64,000 nucleotides of DNA from Eubacterium sp. AF16-48 (GTDB lineage Bacteria; Bacillota; Clostridia; Lachnospirales; Lachnospiraceae): contig NZ_QUHB01000005.1 of NCBI RefSeq assembly GCF_003479405.1, positions 127,627 through 191,626 on the forward strand, given 5' to 3'. The position numbers were made by a program, and so were the translations under genes. The notes below the pieces were generated by a model that was given only the letters and a program-made list of their open reading frames with translations, was not told where the DNA came from and did not search any database. This document shows, piece by piece, positions 25,673 to 35,251 of the stretch (position 1 is its first letter; the number at the start of each line of letters is the position of its first letter).

Positions 25673-27536
25673 TTTCATCCTTCCTTCCTATGTTTTGATT
25701 TTCCAGATTTTTTCTGTTTTCTTCATTAAAAGGAATTGCAGGTATGTGAATGGTAACTTTTGTTCCTTCGTCTGCTTCACTTTCTACACTTAAGCCATAT
25801 TGGTCTCCAAACATTAATTTAATCCTTGAATGAACGTTTATAACCCCTACTCCTGAACCATGCTTAGGGGTTTTACTATTATCCTTAAGTATATTCTCAA
25901 CTACTTCCTCTCTCATTCCCATTCCGTTATCTTCCACGGTTATAAATATATCGTCATTTATTTTTTTACCTGTAACAACTATTTCGCCGTCATCTATATC
26001 AATGTCTCCCACACCATAATATATGGCGTTTTCCAGTATCGGCTGTATAACAAGTTTGACAATACAATAGTCGTTAATTTCATCATCCACGTCAAATCTG
26101 ATTTTGAATCTTTCCTTATACCTTACCATCTGTATATTCATATAGCTTTTGCTATGCTGTAATTCATCAGATATTTTAATTATGGTTCTTCCCTTTGACA
26201 AACTTATTCTAAGTAACTTGGCAAGCTCAGAAATCATAAATACCGCTTCTTTGTTTTTACCGGCTTCAACCATCCATGTGATGGACTCCAATGTATTATA
26301 TAAGAAATGAGGATTAATCTGGCTTTGTAGGGCATCCATTTCACTTTTTCTTCGTTCATTTTGCTGTCTTATGATTTCCTTCATTAAGTCCTCAATTTGC
26401 TCATAGGATTTTTGTACTGAATATCCTAAATCCCTGATTTCCGAGGAACCTCCAATGTATATTCTGTTTTTACCCCCTGCCTCGTAGGATTTTACTGAAT
26501 CATTAAGATTTAATATAGGTCTGGATATTTTTCCCGATACTATTTTGTTTACCACAAGAAGCATCATAATTAAGAAAATAATGGTTATGATAACGTAATA
26601 CCTGAATTTATTTATGCTTATTGTCTGAATTTTATCAGGAACCACACCCACAACTTTCCATCCTGTATAGGCAATACTACTTATAATATAATTTGCCCTG
26701 CCTCCATTGAGATTTAATTCATAGGTTCCATCTTCATAGCCTGCAATCCGGGTACTTTCTTCCGAAATAATTCCCCTGTCTATTTCCACCTTTCTTGGAT
26801 GATAAATTAATTCTCCATCGCTGTTGCACAAATAATAATATATTCCATTTGTATCTTCATTAATTCTATCTAAAGCTTCTTCTATAATGGAATACTTCAT
26901 ATCTATAAGTAAGACACCACTAACCGGCGTTTCCCCATCATTAATATCTACGGAACGGCTTAGGGATACCACCCGGTAATATTTAAAAGCTCCGTCGGTA
27001 AATAAATTCTGTATGTGGGGTGTGGAAAAATGGATGTTTTCAATTTCATCTGTGGCATTGGAAAACCAATCCTGTTGTTTTACATAGGCATTTTCTTTCT
27101 CTGATGCTACAGGTTCAGCTGCAATAAGCTTTCCGGAAGTATCATATAATGCCATACTTTGTATTTTGTCCGAATTAATTTCATATAATAAACTAAACTC
27201 TTTATTAAGCATTTGGTCTGATACATCATATTGCTGAACAATATTATAATTTGCCACATTTGAGATCTGCCTAATTTCAAGAAGGTCTCCGTCTATTTTA
27301 TCTACTACACTATCTATAATGTCTTCTGCACCGGACACAGAGGTTTCTTCCGCTGAAATCTTAAATCTGTTATAAATAAGCAGTCCCATAATTATAGTAG
27401 TAATAATCGTTAATGTGGTTAAAACTGCCATAATAATAGACTGAATATCAAATCTCACCGTTCCTTCACGAAAAGACCTTATGCCGCCTTTTTTATTTTT
27501 CCCGTCTGCTTTTTTTATTTTATCCACTATTGCCAT
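25659..27536 (-). CDS. YesM-type sensor histidine kinase
   Basis: A 625-residue membrane kinase: cytoplasmic lead (1-32), first span (about 33-55), extracytoplasmic Cache-like sensor (about 60-310), second span (about 311-332), HAMP (about 333-385), then a His_kinase domain with phosphoacceptor His410 in QSQINPHFLYNTLES and an HATPase_c end (NAIYYGVG, DNGMGM, GSGVGVINVHSR). It autophosphorylates and passes phosphate to the adjacent response regulator, 11 bases upstream in the same operon. Its last codons overlap the anchored binding-protein gene, so kinase and binding protein are made together. The signal is probably a sugar, from context. The ribosome site is weak. Confidence 0.88.
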   Translation of the reverse strand: MAIVDKIKKADGKNKKGGIRSFREGTVRFDIQSIIMAVLTTLTIITTIIMGLLIYNRFKISAEETSVSGAEDIIDSVVDKIDGDLLEIRQISNVANYNIVQQYDVSDQMLNKEFSLLYEINSDKIQSMALYDTSGKLIAAEPVASEKENAYVKQQDWFSNATDEIENIHFSTPHIQNLFTDGAFKYYRVVSLSRSVDINDGETPVSGVLLIDMKYSIIEEALDRINEDTNGIYYYLCNSDGELIYHPRKVEIDRGIISEESTRIAGYEDGTYELNLNGGRANYIISSIAYTGWKVVGVVPDKIQTISINKFRYYVIITIIFLIMMLLVVNKIVSGKISRPILNLNDSVKSYEAGGKNRIYIGGSSEIRDLGYSVQKSYEQIEDLMKEIIRQQNERRKSEMDALQSQINPHFLYNTLESITWMVEAGKNKEAVFMISELAKLLRISLSKGRTIIKISDELQHSKSYMNIQMVRYKERFKIRFDVDDEINDYCIVKLVIQPILENAIYYGVGDIDIDDGEIVVTGKKINDDIFITVEDNGMGMREEVVENILKDNSKTPKHGSGVGVINVHSRIKLMFGDQYGLSVESEADEGTKVTIHIPAIPFNEENRKNLENQNIGRKDENEKK

Positions 27537-27547
27537 ATTTCCCGTAA

Positions 27548-29152
27548 TTATTTACCTAATTTCTCATTTCTATATTTAGATGGAGATACTCCATATTTTT
27601 TCTTAAATACATAACTGAAGTAATTGGCGTCGGTATATCCCACCATTTCAGCTATTTTGTAGCTTTTTTCATTTGTATCCATTATTAATCCTGCAGCAAT
27701 TTCCATTCGGTAATCTGTAAGATATGTAACAAAGGACTTACCTACTTCCTTTTTAAACACAGATGAAAAATATGAATTTGATACTCCCATTAAAGAACAT
27801 ACTTTATCTAAGGATAAATCCGGTTCCATATATCTGTCCCTTACTATGTTCTTTCCGTCATTTACTAAACTCATTGACTTGCTGTTTCGGACACTTTTTA
27901 ATTTCCCGCTTACACCTAATGAACAGTCAATTAACCATGATTCCAAGGTGTTTTCGTCCATTTGAGGAACATTTTCATAAGGATTATCTATTCCATTTAA
28001 AAAGTCGTTAAAGTCCATAAAGTTGTTGGCACAAAATCTGTAAAATGCCCCTACCATTTCCATTATTACTAAATTATACTGGCTGACTGTATTAGCATTT
28101 TTGTGTAATTTTTCTATTTCCCTGCTAACTGCATCTTCTATGGATTTACTGTTTCCTAAATATATTGCCTTAAATAAATCATGCATTTTTGAATCTTCTG
28201 ACTGTATAGTCATGTTTTGCTCATTAGGTGCAATTTCTTCTATATTAATTGCCCTGTTGGTTCCATATAAAACCCTGTATGATACTGCCTCTCTTGCTCC
28301 TTCATAAGAACTGTTTATGTTTAATATATTATCACACATTCTGCCTATACCCGCTGTAACCACGGCACCGATAACCCTGTTTACCCATTTGCAGAATTTG
28401 TCACAAATATCCGTAAATTCCACCATTTTTTCTTTAGAACTTAATTCTACAATTAATAACGTATTTCCTAAATAAATAAATTCCCTGCAATTTAGTCTTT
28501 CGGCAATTCTTTCCTTTATTTCCCTTTCAACAGACATAGACAGTAACAATGGTTCCATATTTTCAGGAACATTATGGGTAGATGTATGGAAAATCGCACA
28601 ACAATAATATGGCCCCCTAAAATCAATTTTATAGGAATCCACAAATTTTGAATATTCCCCTTCATCAACTCTTCCTTCAATTAATGAAACAAATAAATTG
28701 GTCTGAAGTATTGGGAGTACATCATTAAAATAATTCTCAAGTTTCTGAACATTTAATTTTTCTTCTCTTTCTACATCTAATGAATTTTTTACCCTTTTTA
28801 AACATTCAGTTAATTCCTGGGAATTGATGGGTTTTAACATATATTCTTCAACCTCAAGATGAACTGCTTCCTTTGCATATTCAAATTCATCAAATCCCGT
28901 AAATATAATAATGTGAATATTTCTGTAATCATCATTAAGCCTTTTAGATAACTCAAGGCCATCCATATAAGGCATCTTAATGTCAGTAATAACCACATCC
29001 GGCTGTGTCTTTTCAACAAGCTCTAATGCCTTTACTCCATTAGTTGCACTGCCAACTACCTGAAATCCCAGCTGGTCCCAGGCTATTTTTTGTTTAATTA
29101 CATCAATAACTTCTTCTTCATCATCTACTAGAATGACCTTATATTTATCCAT
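27548..29152 (-). CDS. YesN-type response regulator with AraC DNA-binding domain
   Basis: A 534-residue transcription factor. The receiver domain (1-120) has Asp10/Asp11, phosphoacceptor Asp57 (VITDIKMPYMDG), Thr85 and Lys107 (YMLKPI). A long central region (about 130-410) precedes a C-terminal AraC-type double helix-turn-helix (LDKVCSLMGVSNSYFSSVFKKEVGKSF, then KIAEMVGYTDANYFSYVFKKKYG). It pairs with the YesM-type kinase. The mglB promoter nearby has a -10 without a clear -35, as expected for an activated promoter, so mgl is a likely target. Confidence 0.88.
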   Translation of the reverse strand: MDKYKVILVDDEEEVIDVIKQKIAWDQLGFQVVGSATNGVKALELVEKTQPDVVITDIKMPYMDGLELSKRLNDDYRNIHIIIFTGFDEFEYAKEAVHLEVEEYMLKPINSQELTECLKRVKNSLDVEREEKLNVQKLENYFNDVLPILQTNLFVSLIEGRVDEGEYSKFVDSYKIDFRGPYYCCAIFHTSTHNVPENMEPLLLSMSVEREIKERIAERLNCREFIYLGNTLLIVELSSKEKMVEFTDICDKFCKWVNRVIGAVVTAGIGRMCDNILNINSSYEGAREAVSYRVLYGTNRAINIEEIAPNEQNMTIQSEDSKMHDLFKAIYLGNSKSIEDAVSREIEKLHKNANTVSQYNLVIMEMVGAFYRFCANNFMDFNDFLNGIDNPYENVPQMDENTLESWLIDCSLGVSGKLKSVRNSKSMSLVNDGKNIVRDRYMEPDLSLDKVCSLMGVSNSYFSSVFKKEVGKSFVTYLTDYRMEIAAGLIMDTNEKSYKIAEMVGYTDANYFSYVFKKKYGVSPSKYRNEKLGK

Positions 29153-29237
29153 AATACTTTCCTTATTTAATAGTTATTTTATCCTGTATTTCTATTTAAT
29201 TATTATAACAAACAATTAAATCAAATAAAATAATTAA

Positions 29238-29291
29238 TGCTAAAATCGTCCTAACTGCCCTTAGACAATTAGAACGACTTTTAGCATTTAT
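29238..29291 (-). terminator. Terminator of the mgl transport operon
   Basis: TGCTAAAA...TTTTAGCA outer arms with further pairing inside (TCGT/ACGA, CTAA/TTAG) form a long hairpin on the minus strand, with an AT-rich tail, 28 bases after the mglC stop. Confidence 0.65.
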
Positions 29292-29318
29292 CATTTAAAA
29301 AATTTTATTACTTTTCCA

Positions 29319-30971
29319 TTATTTCTTCTGTACATATTTAAGGCAGTCAAGTGTTACTGCTGCAAGAATAATGATTCCTTCAAAAATAAACTGAAGGTTT
29401 GTATCAATTCCAAGAATTGTAAGTGAATATGTAAGAGATGTAAATATAAGAACACCTGTTACAACACCTGAGATTTTACCAATACCACCTGTAAATGAAA
29501 CACCACCTACTACGCAGGCTGCAATGGCATCCATATCCCATCCTTGTCCATAAGCTGCACTACCGGAACCAACCATTCTGTTACATTCAAGCCATGAACC
29601 GAATCCATAAAGGATACCTGCAAGAATGAAAGCTCCCATTGTAACTTTAAATACTGATATACCGGAAACTGATGCTGCTTCAGGGTTTCCACCTACTGCA
29701 AATAAGTTCTTTCCAAAGGTTGTCTTATTCCAGATAAACCATACAACTGCTATTGCAACTACTGCCCACAAAATAATTGTTGGGAATCCTCCCAGCTGTG
29801 GAATAAATATATTTGGAATTGCCGGATCAATGGCACCAAATGAAACACCCTTTGTTGCATAAGTTACAAGACCAAATATAATAAGCATGTTAGCCATAGT
29901 TGATATAAACGGATGCATCTTAAACTTCGCCATAAAGAAACCTGCAATCATTGCAAAGCATGTTGTAAGAATAATACAAACAACTAAAGCAAATACTGCT
30001 CTTCCAGCAGGTGCCATATTGGAGAAATCAAATATATGTCCGAATACACCACCTGTGTTAATGCCATTATGCATTATAATTGTTGAAGCAACCATGCCCA
30101 TACCAACCATACGTCCAACAGAAAGGTCTGTTCCTGTTAAAAGAATCAATCCTGCAACTCCAAGGGCTAAGAACATTCTTGGTGATGCCTGCTGTAAAAT
30201 ATTAAGTATGTTTGTGTATGTAAGAAGCTGTGTATTTTTAACTACCGGTGTAATTGCACATAATGCAATAAAAATCAAAATAATTACAATATACAAACCG
30301 TTTTTGTATAAAAACTGTGATAAATTAAATGTATATTTATAATTCTCCATTCTCTGCTGCATCTTCTGGGCAAATGTATACTTTGATGTACGCAGCAAAT
30401 CAATTAAATGATACTTATGCATATATGCATCATGTTTTCTGTCTTTAATTTCCTGACATTTTGATTCATGAGTCATCTTAGCATCATATAATTTATTTTT
30501 ATAAACATATTTTTCGTCTTTAATTTCTTCTGAATCTGATAATTTGCTTAAAGCAGCTTCATGTTCCTTTTTTAATTCAGCACAAACTTTTTCATAATTT
30601 GTTTTTTCAACTGCTTTTTCACTTTCACAACTAGCTGAAACTTTACTGTAATACTGGCTGTCATAATTTTTTGAAAGATATTCTTCTGCCTGGGCAATAA
30701 GCTTTGAAACTTCATTCTTGTTTGAGCTTTCAACTGCCTTTGCCTTTTCTAAAGCCTTTTTGTCACTTTCAATAATTTTTGCCTTTTCTTCTTTAGTTAA
30801 ATTCTTGTTTTCCTTTACAATTGCCATGTGGTTCTTTAAACTTCTGACTTTATCTGAACCATCTGCACGTAAGGAATCTATTTGTTTCTGTATTTTTCCA
30901 ACATATTCATCTATCGGCTTAAGAAGCTTTTGTTCTTCATCAACCGAAAGAATAACACCTTTCTCTGCCAT
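29319..30971 (-). CDS. mglC: Galactose ABC permease MglC with long coiled-coil N-terminal extension
   Basis: Membrane subunit of the galactose/methyl-galactoside importer. The canonical permease (E. coli 336 residues) corresponds to about 215-550 here, with eight to ten spans and the family block LALGVAGLILLTGTDLSVGRMVG. Ahead lies an extra cytoplasmic segment of about 210 residues, rich in Lys, Glu, Ser and Ala with heptad-like spacing (KIIESDKKALEKAKAVE) and no membrane span. No internal start with a good ribosome site separates the two, so it is a true fusion or extension. It lies 18 bases downstream of mglA. Confidence 0.87.
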   Translation of the reverse strand: MAEKGVILSVDEEQKLLKPIDEYVGKIQKQIDSLRADGSDKVRSLKNHMAIVKENKNLTKEEKAKIIESDKKALEKAKAVESSNKNEVSKLIAQAEEYLSKNYDSQYYSKVSASCESEKAVEKTNYEKVCAELKKEHEAALSKLSDSEEIKDEKYVYKNKLYDAKMTHESKCQEIKDRKHDAYMHKYHLIDLLRTSKYTFAQKMQQRMENYKYTFNLSQFLYKNGLYIVIILIFIALCAITPVVKNTQLLTYTNILNILQQASPRMFLALGVAGLILLTGTDLSVGRMVGMGMVASTIIMHNGINTGGVFGHIFDFSNMAPAGRAVFALVVCIILTTCFAMIAGFFMAKFKMHPFISTMANMLIIFGLVTYATKGVSFGAIDPAIPNIFIPQLGGFPTIILWAVVAIAVVWFIWNKTTFGKNLFAVGGNPEAASVSGISVFKVTMGAFILAGILYGFGSWLECNRMVGSGSAAYGQGWDMDAIAACVVGGVSFTGGIGKISGVVTGVLIFTSLTYSLTILGIDTNLQFIFEGIIILAAVTLDCLKYVQKK

Positions 30972-30989
30972 ATTAAATACTCCTCTCTC

Positions 30990-32498
30990 CTACAAATATT
31001 TAGCACTAAGCCTTAATAATTCTTCCTGATTTGTTTCATTTGTATTAACTATTCCTGCAAGATGTCCATTAGACATTACGCCAATACGATTTGTGATTCC
31101 TAATATCTCCGGCATTTCAGATGAAACAACTATTATTGTTTTTCCCTGTTTAGCCATATTAATAATCAACTCATATATTTCATATTTTGCGCCAACGTCA
31201 ATACCTCTGGTAGGATCATCCATCATAAATACATTTGGTGAACGTTCAAGCCATTTACCAAATATTGCTTTTTGCTGATTTCCTCCTGAAAGATTTGAAA
31301 TCATATCATCAGGTCCCATACACTTGGTGTGCATTACCTTTATTTCCTCTGCTGTTGCACGAACCATGTCATCCTTTGATAAAGCAATGCCTCTCTTATA
31401 ATGATTCATGTTTGCAATGGTAGTATTAAATGTAATATCTCCTTTTAAGAAAAGACCGTTTGCTTTTCTTTCTTCCGTTATTAAAGCAAATCCATGATCC
31501 ATGGCATCTTTAGGTGATGAAAAATTCATTACTTTTCCATCATACATTATATTACCTGCTGCTCGTGTTCTGACACCAAATATAGTTTCAAGGAGTTCTG
31601 TACGACCGGCTCCAACTAAACCGTATAATCCAAATATTTCACCTTTTCTTATATCAAAAGAAATATTTTGAAGTTTTGGTGCATATTTTGTAGAAAGATT
31701 TTCCACTGAGAAAATCACTTCTCCCGGTTTGTTGTCTACAGGTGGGAATCTGTTATCTAGGGAACGACCAACCATAGCCGATATCAGCTCATTCATATTT
31801 GTATCTTTGCTGTCCTTAGTCATTACCAGACTTCCATCTCGTAAAACAGAAATTTCATCACATATCTCAAAAATTTCGTCCATCTTATGGGATATATATA
31901 TTAATGAAATTCCCTGACTTTTTAGTTGTCTCATCATTTTAAACAGCTTTTCTACTTCCGGTGCTGTTAATGATGATGTAGGCTCGTCAAGTACGATTAC
32001 CTTTGAATTATATGAAATAGCCTTTGCAATTTCACACATCTGTCTCTGGGACACAGACATTTTCTTCATTGGCTGTGTCATATTAACAGTTATTCCTAAT
32101 TTTCTAAATAAATCGGAAGCTTCTTTTTTCATTCTTCCTTCGTCAACCATGCCTAATGAGTTTTTAGGATATCTGCCTAAAAACAGGTTGTCAACAACGC
32201 TTCTTTCGAGACACTGATTAAGTTCCTGATGAACCATGGCAACCCCGTTTTCAAGAGCATCTTTTGGACCGGAAAAATTAACTTCCCTTCCGTCTAATAT
32301 TATTGTTCCTTCGTCCTTTTGATAGGTTCCGAAGAGACATTTCATCATTGTCGATTTACCTGCTCCATTTTCACCCATAAGGCCCATTATTGATCCCGGT
32401 TTAACATTCAAATTAATATGTTTCAGAACCTTATTTCGGCCGAATGATTTACTCATGCCGTTAATCGACAGGATGTATTCATTCTTATCTTCCACCAT
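30990..32498 (-). CDS. mglA: Galactose ABC transporter ATP-binding protein MglA (double ATPase)
   Basis: A 502-residue cytosolic ATPase with two ABC domains typical of sugar CUT2 importers. Domain 1 has Walker A GENGAGKST and Walker B VIVLDEPTSSL, with a degenerate signature MSVSQRQM. Domain 2 has a degenerate Walker A (GLVGAGRTE), signature LSGGNQQK and FMMDDPTRGID. This asymmetry is usual for MglA/RbsA. It is second in the operon, 84 bases after mglB with a hairpin between them, then mglC. Confidence 0.93.
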   Translation of the reverse strand: MVEDKNEYILSINGMSKSFGRNKVLKHINLNVKPGSIMGLMGENGAGKSTMMKCLFGTYQKDEGTIILDGREVNFSGPKDALENGVAMVHQELNQCLERSVVDNLFLGRYPKNSLGMVDEGRMKKEASDLFRKLGITVNMTQPMKKMSVSQRQMCEIAKAISYNSKVIVLDEPTSSLTAPEVEKLFKMMRQLKSQGISLIYISHKMDEIFEICDEISVLRDGSLVMTKDSKDTNMNELISAMVGRSLDNRFPPVDNKPGEVIFSVENLSTKYAPKLQNISFDIRKGEIFGLYGLVGAGRTELLETIFGVRTRAAGNIMYDGKVMNFSSPKDAMDHGFALITEERKANGLFLKGDITFNTTIANMNHYKRGIALSKDDMVRATAEEIKVMHTKCMGPDDMISNLSGGNQQKAIFGKWLERSPNVFMMDDPTRGIDVGAKYEIYELIINMAKQGKTIIVVSSEMPEILGITNRIGVMSNGHLAGIVNTNETNQEELLRLSAKYL

Positions 32499-32525
32499 AT
32501 CTACACTTCCTCTTTCTTTTTCAAA

Positions 32526-32553
32526 GAAGGGAGGCTTTATTTCGCCACCCTTC
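32526..32553 (-). promoter_or_regulatory. Hairpin in the mglB-mglA gap
   Basis: GAAGGG-A-GGC and GCC-A-CCCTTC form a 9-pair stem around an 8-base loop, without a T-run. Hairpins at this place in binding-protein operons often stabilise the upstream mRNA or partly stop transcription, giving excess binding protein. Confidence 0.5.
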
Positions 32554-32582
32554 CTGTTAATTATTTCAATTTACCTTTAACT

Positions 32583-33854
32583 CTATTTTGAGAGAATTGA
32601 TGTATATGAAGCTGCATTATCTGTTTTAACCATGTTAATTGCGAATGCATCATATTCACCCGGATTTCCTAAACGGTTAGTAATATTTGATTCTGTCTGT
32701 CCGTCACCACCAATATAATCTACCTTAAGGTTAAGAAGGTCATCATACTTTTCAAGTAATGGCTGGTATGTTGAGCTAAGGAAGTTGTCTGATGCATTGT
32801 AAATGTTAAGCCATACTTTCTTTTCTGCGCTCTTGCTTGAATCAAGCTTTTTTGAAACCTTGTCGTAAATCTTTGTTGAATCTGTAAAATCTTTGTAGTT
32901 GTCAGCTGTTACAGCAACGTTTAATGCGTAATATGATCTTTCTTCTTCGCTGTATCTGTAATCTTCATCCTTTGTAAGGCTGTTTCCTGCATCGTCAGGT
33001 GTTCCAATTCCTGTATCAATATCTACACCATCAAGTGCATTACGGAGAACTCTAAGTGTAAGGTATGCCTGAACATCAGCATGCTGTGAAATTGTTCCGC
33101 CGTATCCTTCTGCTATAGCTGCTACTGCATCGCTGTTAGCATCATATCCAAATGTTGGAACCTTGTTGTCCTTAGCCCATGCATTAAACATTGACATTCC
33201 CATACCATCATTATTTGATACAACTACATCAATCTGTTTGCCAAATGAAGCTGTCCATGTTCCAATGGCATTTCCTGCTGTTGCTGCATCCCATGTTGCA
33301 CCGGCTGAATTCTTCATTTCCTGTGATGCTAACTCTCTGACTGTATATGTCTTTCCATTAACTTCCAAAGTTGCATCCTGTACAGCTTTTGATTTGCCGT
33401 CTACGTTGGTTCCTGCCGGTGATGAATCAACACTTCCGTCTTTCTTTACAGCTGTTCCGAGAGCTGTACGAACACCACATGTACGTGCGATTGAATCATT
33501 GTGTCCGATATCTCCGATGGCAAGAACATAACCGATTATTCCGTCTCCATTTCTATCGATTTTGTCGATGTTTGCCTTAATGTAATCTAATACCATCTGT
33601 CCCTGAAGTTCTGCACCCTGGTTAGCATCAAATCCTACATAATATGTATCTTTGTTGAAATTAAGTGCTGTTGTGTCAAGAGCGCCTGTGGAGCTGTTTG
33701 ACGGCTGACGGTTAAACCAGCATAATGGCTTATCCTTATTTGCCACTGAACCGGTTGAAGTTCCTCCTGAACTTCCTCCTGATGATCCGCAGCCTACCAT
33801 TGACATTCCAAGGGCTGCTGCAACTAAAACTGTTAAAAACTTTGATCTTCTCAT
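32583..33854 (-). CDS. mglB: Galactose-binding lipoprotein MglB, apparently circularly permuted
   Basis: Main solute-binding protein of the mgl importer, 423 residues, lipobox ending at Cys22 (MVGC). The canonical ligand and calcium motifs are all present but in rotated order: CWFNRQPS (45-52), YYVGFD, calcium loop DRNGDGIIG (100-108), GHND...R (118-124), Trp188 in ATWDAATAGNAIGTW, SNNDGM (213-218), GYD (236-238), then only at the C-terminus YNASDNF (352-358) and NMVKTDN (407-413), which open normal MglB. The canonical paralogue at 23671 makes the rotation plain. About 45 extra residues lie at 140-185. AGGAGG precedes the ATG, and mglA follows. Confidence 0.85.
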   Translation of the reverse strand: MRRSKFLTVLVAAALGMSMVGCGSSGGSSGGTSTGSVANKDKPLCWFNRQPSNSSTGALDTTALNFNKDTYYVGFDANQGAELQGQMVLDYIKANIDKIDRNGDGIIGYVLAIGDIGHNDSIARTCGVRTALGTAVKKDGSVDSSPAGTNVDGKSKAVQDATLEVNGKTYTVRELASQEMKNSAGATWDAATAGNAIGTWTASFGKQIDVVVSNNDGMGMSMFNAWAKDNKVPTFGYDANSDAVAAIAEGYGGTISQHADVQAYLTLRVLRNALDGVDIDTGIGTPDDAGNSLTKDEDYRYSEEERSYYALNVAVTADNYKDFTDSTKIYDKVSKKLDSSKSAEKKVWLNIYNASDNFLSSTYQPLLEKYDDLLNLKVDYIGGDGQTESNITNRLGNPGEYDAFAINMVKTDNAASYTSILSK

Positions 33855-33915
33855 CTTAATATTCCTCCTATTTGTTAATATTGTTGTTTTTTCCCTGTCT
33901 TTATTGACTAACTTT

Positions 33916-34014
33916 ATTATAATTTCATTTCTTTTTAGAAAAAATAGAATATTTTTAGGTAAATTATCAAAATTTTACTGTTTTTTAATAATTTTTATAG
34001 ATATTTTTACTAAA
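33916..34014 (-). promoter_or_regulatory. mglB promoter region
   Basis: On the minus strand TATAAT (33921-33916) lies 62 bases before the mglB ATG with no good -35 at 17 bases, which suggests activator dependence. TTTACTAAA (34006-34014), the sequence repeated upstream of galK, and TTTACTGTT (33974-33982) lie upstream, 32 bases apart (about three turns). Confidence 0.45.
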
Positions 34015-34036
34015 ATCGTTTTTATGTTAAAGGTAA

Positions 34037-34097
34037 AAAAATAGTATTCATGAAACTAAAGTTTAAAAAGTCTTTAATTTCCGAATACTATTTTTTA
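34037..34097 (-). terminator. Terminator after the aldo/keto reductase gene
   Basis: AAAAAATAGTATTC and GAATACTATTTTTT arms flank a loop of about 30 bases, followed on the minus strand by T residues; 18 bases past the stop. Confidence 0.6.
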
Positions 34098-34114
34098 GTT
34101 ATTTATTATGCTAA

Positions 34115-35107
34115 TTACATTAAACTTATATTATCAATAGCTTTTCTTTCTTCCTTGGAAAATTCTGTATTATTTATACATCCAATGTTATCAAGAATCT
34201 GTGACGGTCTTGAAGCTCCTACTAGCACGCTGGTAATATCACCATCTCTCAAAATCCATGATAATGCCATTTGCGCTAAAGTCTGTCCTCTTTTTGCTGC
34301 AATTCCTCTTAATGCCTTAACCCTGTTTATTTTTTCTTCAGTTATGGCATTTTCTTTAAGGAAACGTCCATCTGTACGGACACGGCTGTCCTCAGGGATA
34401 CCGTTAATATATCTGTCTGTTAATACTCCCTGCTCTAACGGACAGAATGTTATTACTCCTATTCCATTAGAAGCAGCATAATCTTTTAATCCGTCATTTT
34501 CTATTGTTCTGTCAAAAATGGAATATCTTCTCTGATTTATTATAAAAGGTGTTCCATATTCGTTAAACAGCTTAACAGCTTCCATGGTCTGTTCTCTATT
34601 GTAATTTGAAATACCTATGTACAAAGCTTTACCGCTTTTTACAATTCCGTCTAAGGCTCTCACTGTTTCCTCTAAAGGCGTATTAGGATCAGGTCTGTGA
34701 TGATAAAAAATATCAACATAATCCAGTCCCATTCTTTTAAGACTTTGATTAAGACTTGCCACAAGATATTTTTTACTTCCCCCATCACCGTAAGGTCCCT
34801 GCCACATACCGTATCCTGCCTTGGTAGAAATAATTATTTCATCTCTGTATGCATCAAGCCCTCTCTTTAATATTCTTCCAAAATTCTCTTCTGCCGCTCC
34901 TGCTACAGGTCCGTAGTTATTAGCCAAATCAAAGTAAGTTATTCCATTGTCAAAGGCGGTATAGCACATTTCTGTCATGTTATCAAAATTTCCGTTAGAA
35001 CCAAAGTTATGCCATAGTCCCAGAGAAACCTGTGGCAACATTAATCCACTGTTTCCGCACCTTGAATACTTCATTTTTTCATATCTTTTTTCATCTGCAA
35101 TATACAT
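34115..35107 (-). CDS. Aldo/keto reductase, glyceraldehyde-3-phosphate reductase type (YghZ-like)
   Basis: NADPH-dependent reductase of 330 residues. The GLWHNFG stretch near 30 and the long GYGMWQGPYGDGGSKKYL loop mark the YghZ/MgrA subgroup, which reduces L-glyceraldehyde 3-phosphate and methylglyoxal. Catalytic residues of the family are visible: Asp and Tyr in FDLANNYG, Lys in STKAGYG, His in FYHHRPD. The C-terminal cofactor-binding block is SVLVGASRPSQI. GGAAAGG precedes the ATG. A single-gene unit between spoVT and mgl; the physiological substrate is uncertain. Confidence 0.85.
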   Translation of the reverse strand: MYIADEKRYEKMKYSRCGNSGLMLPQVSLGLWHNFGSNGNFDNMTEMCYTAFDNGITYFDLANNYGPVAGAAEENFGRILKRGLDAYRDEIIISTKAGYGMWQGPYGDGGSKKYLVASLNQSLKRMGLDYVDIFYHHRPDPNTPLEETVRALDGIVKSGKALYIGISNYNREQTMEAVKLFNEYGTPFIINQRRYSIFDRTIENDGLKDYAASNGIGVITFCPLEQGVLTDRYINGIPEDSRVRTDGRFLKENAITEEKINRVKALRGIAAKRGQTLAQMALSWILRDGDITSVLVGASRPSQILDNIGCINNTEFSKEERKAIDNISLM

Positions 35108-35251
35108 ATTTTCATCCTTTCCGTGTAAATATACACTCCTGTCACGTTTATTATTAATGGTATTTTGTCACTTATAAATATTTTTGTCAATTTAATATTT
35201 TTTGCTGTTATCACTTATTTTTTTCAATTACTCCTTATTATTTATATTGCA

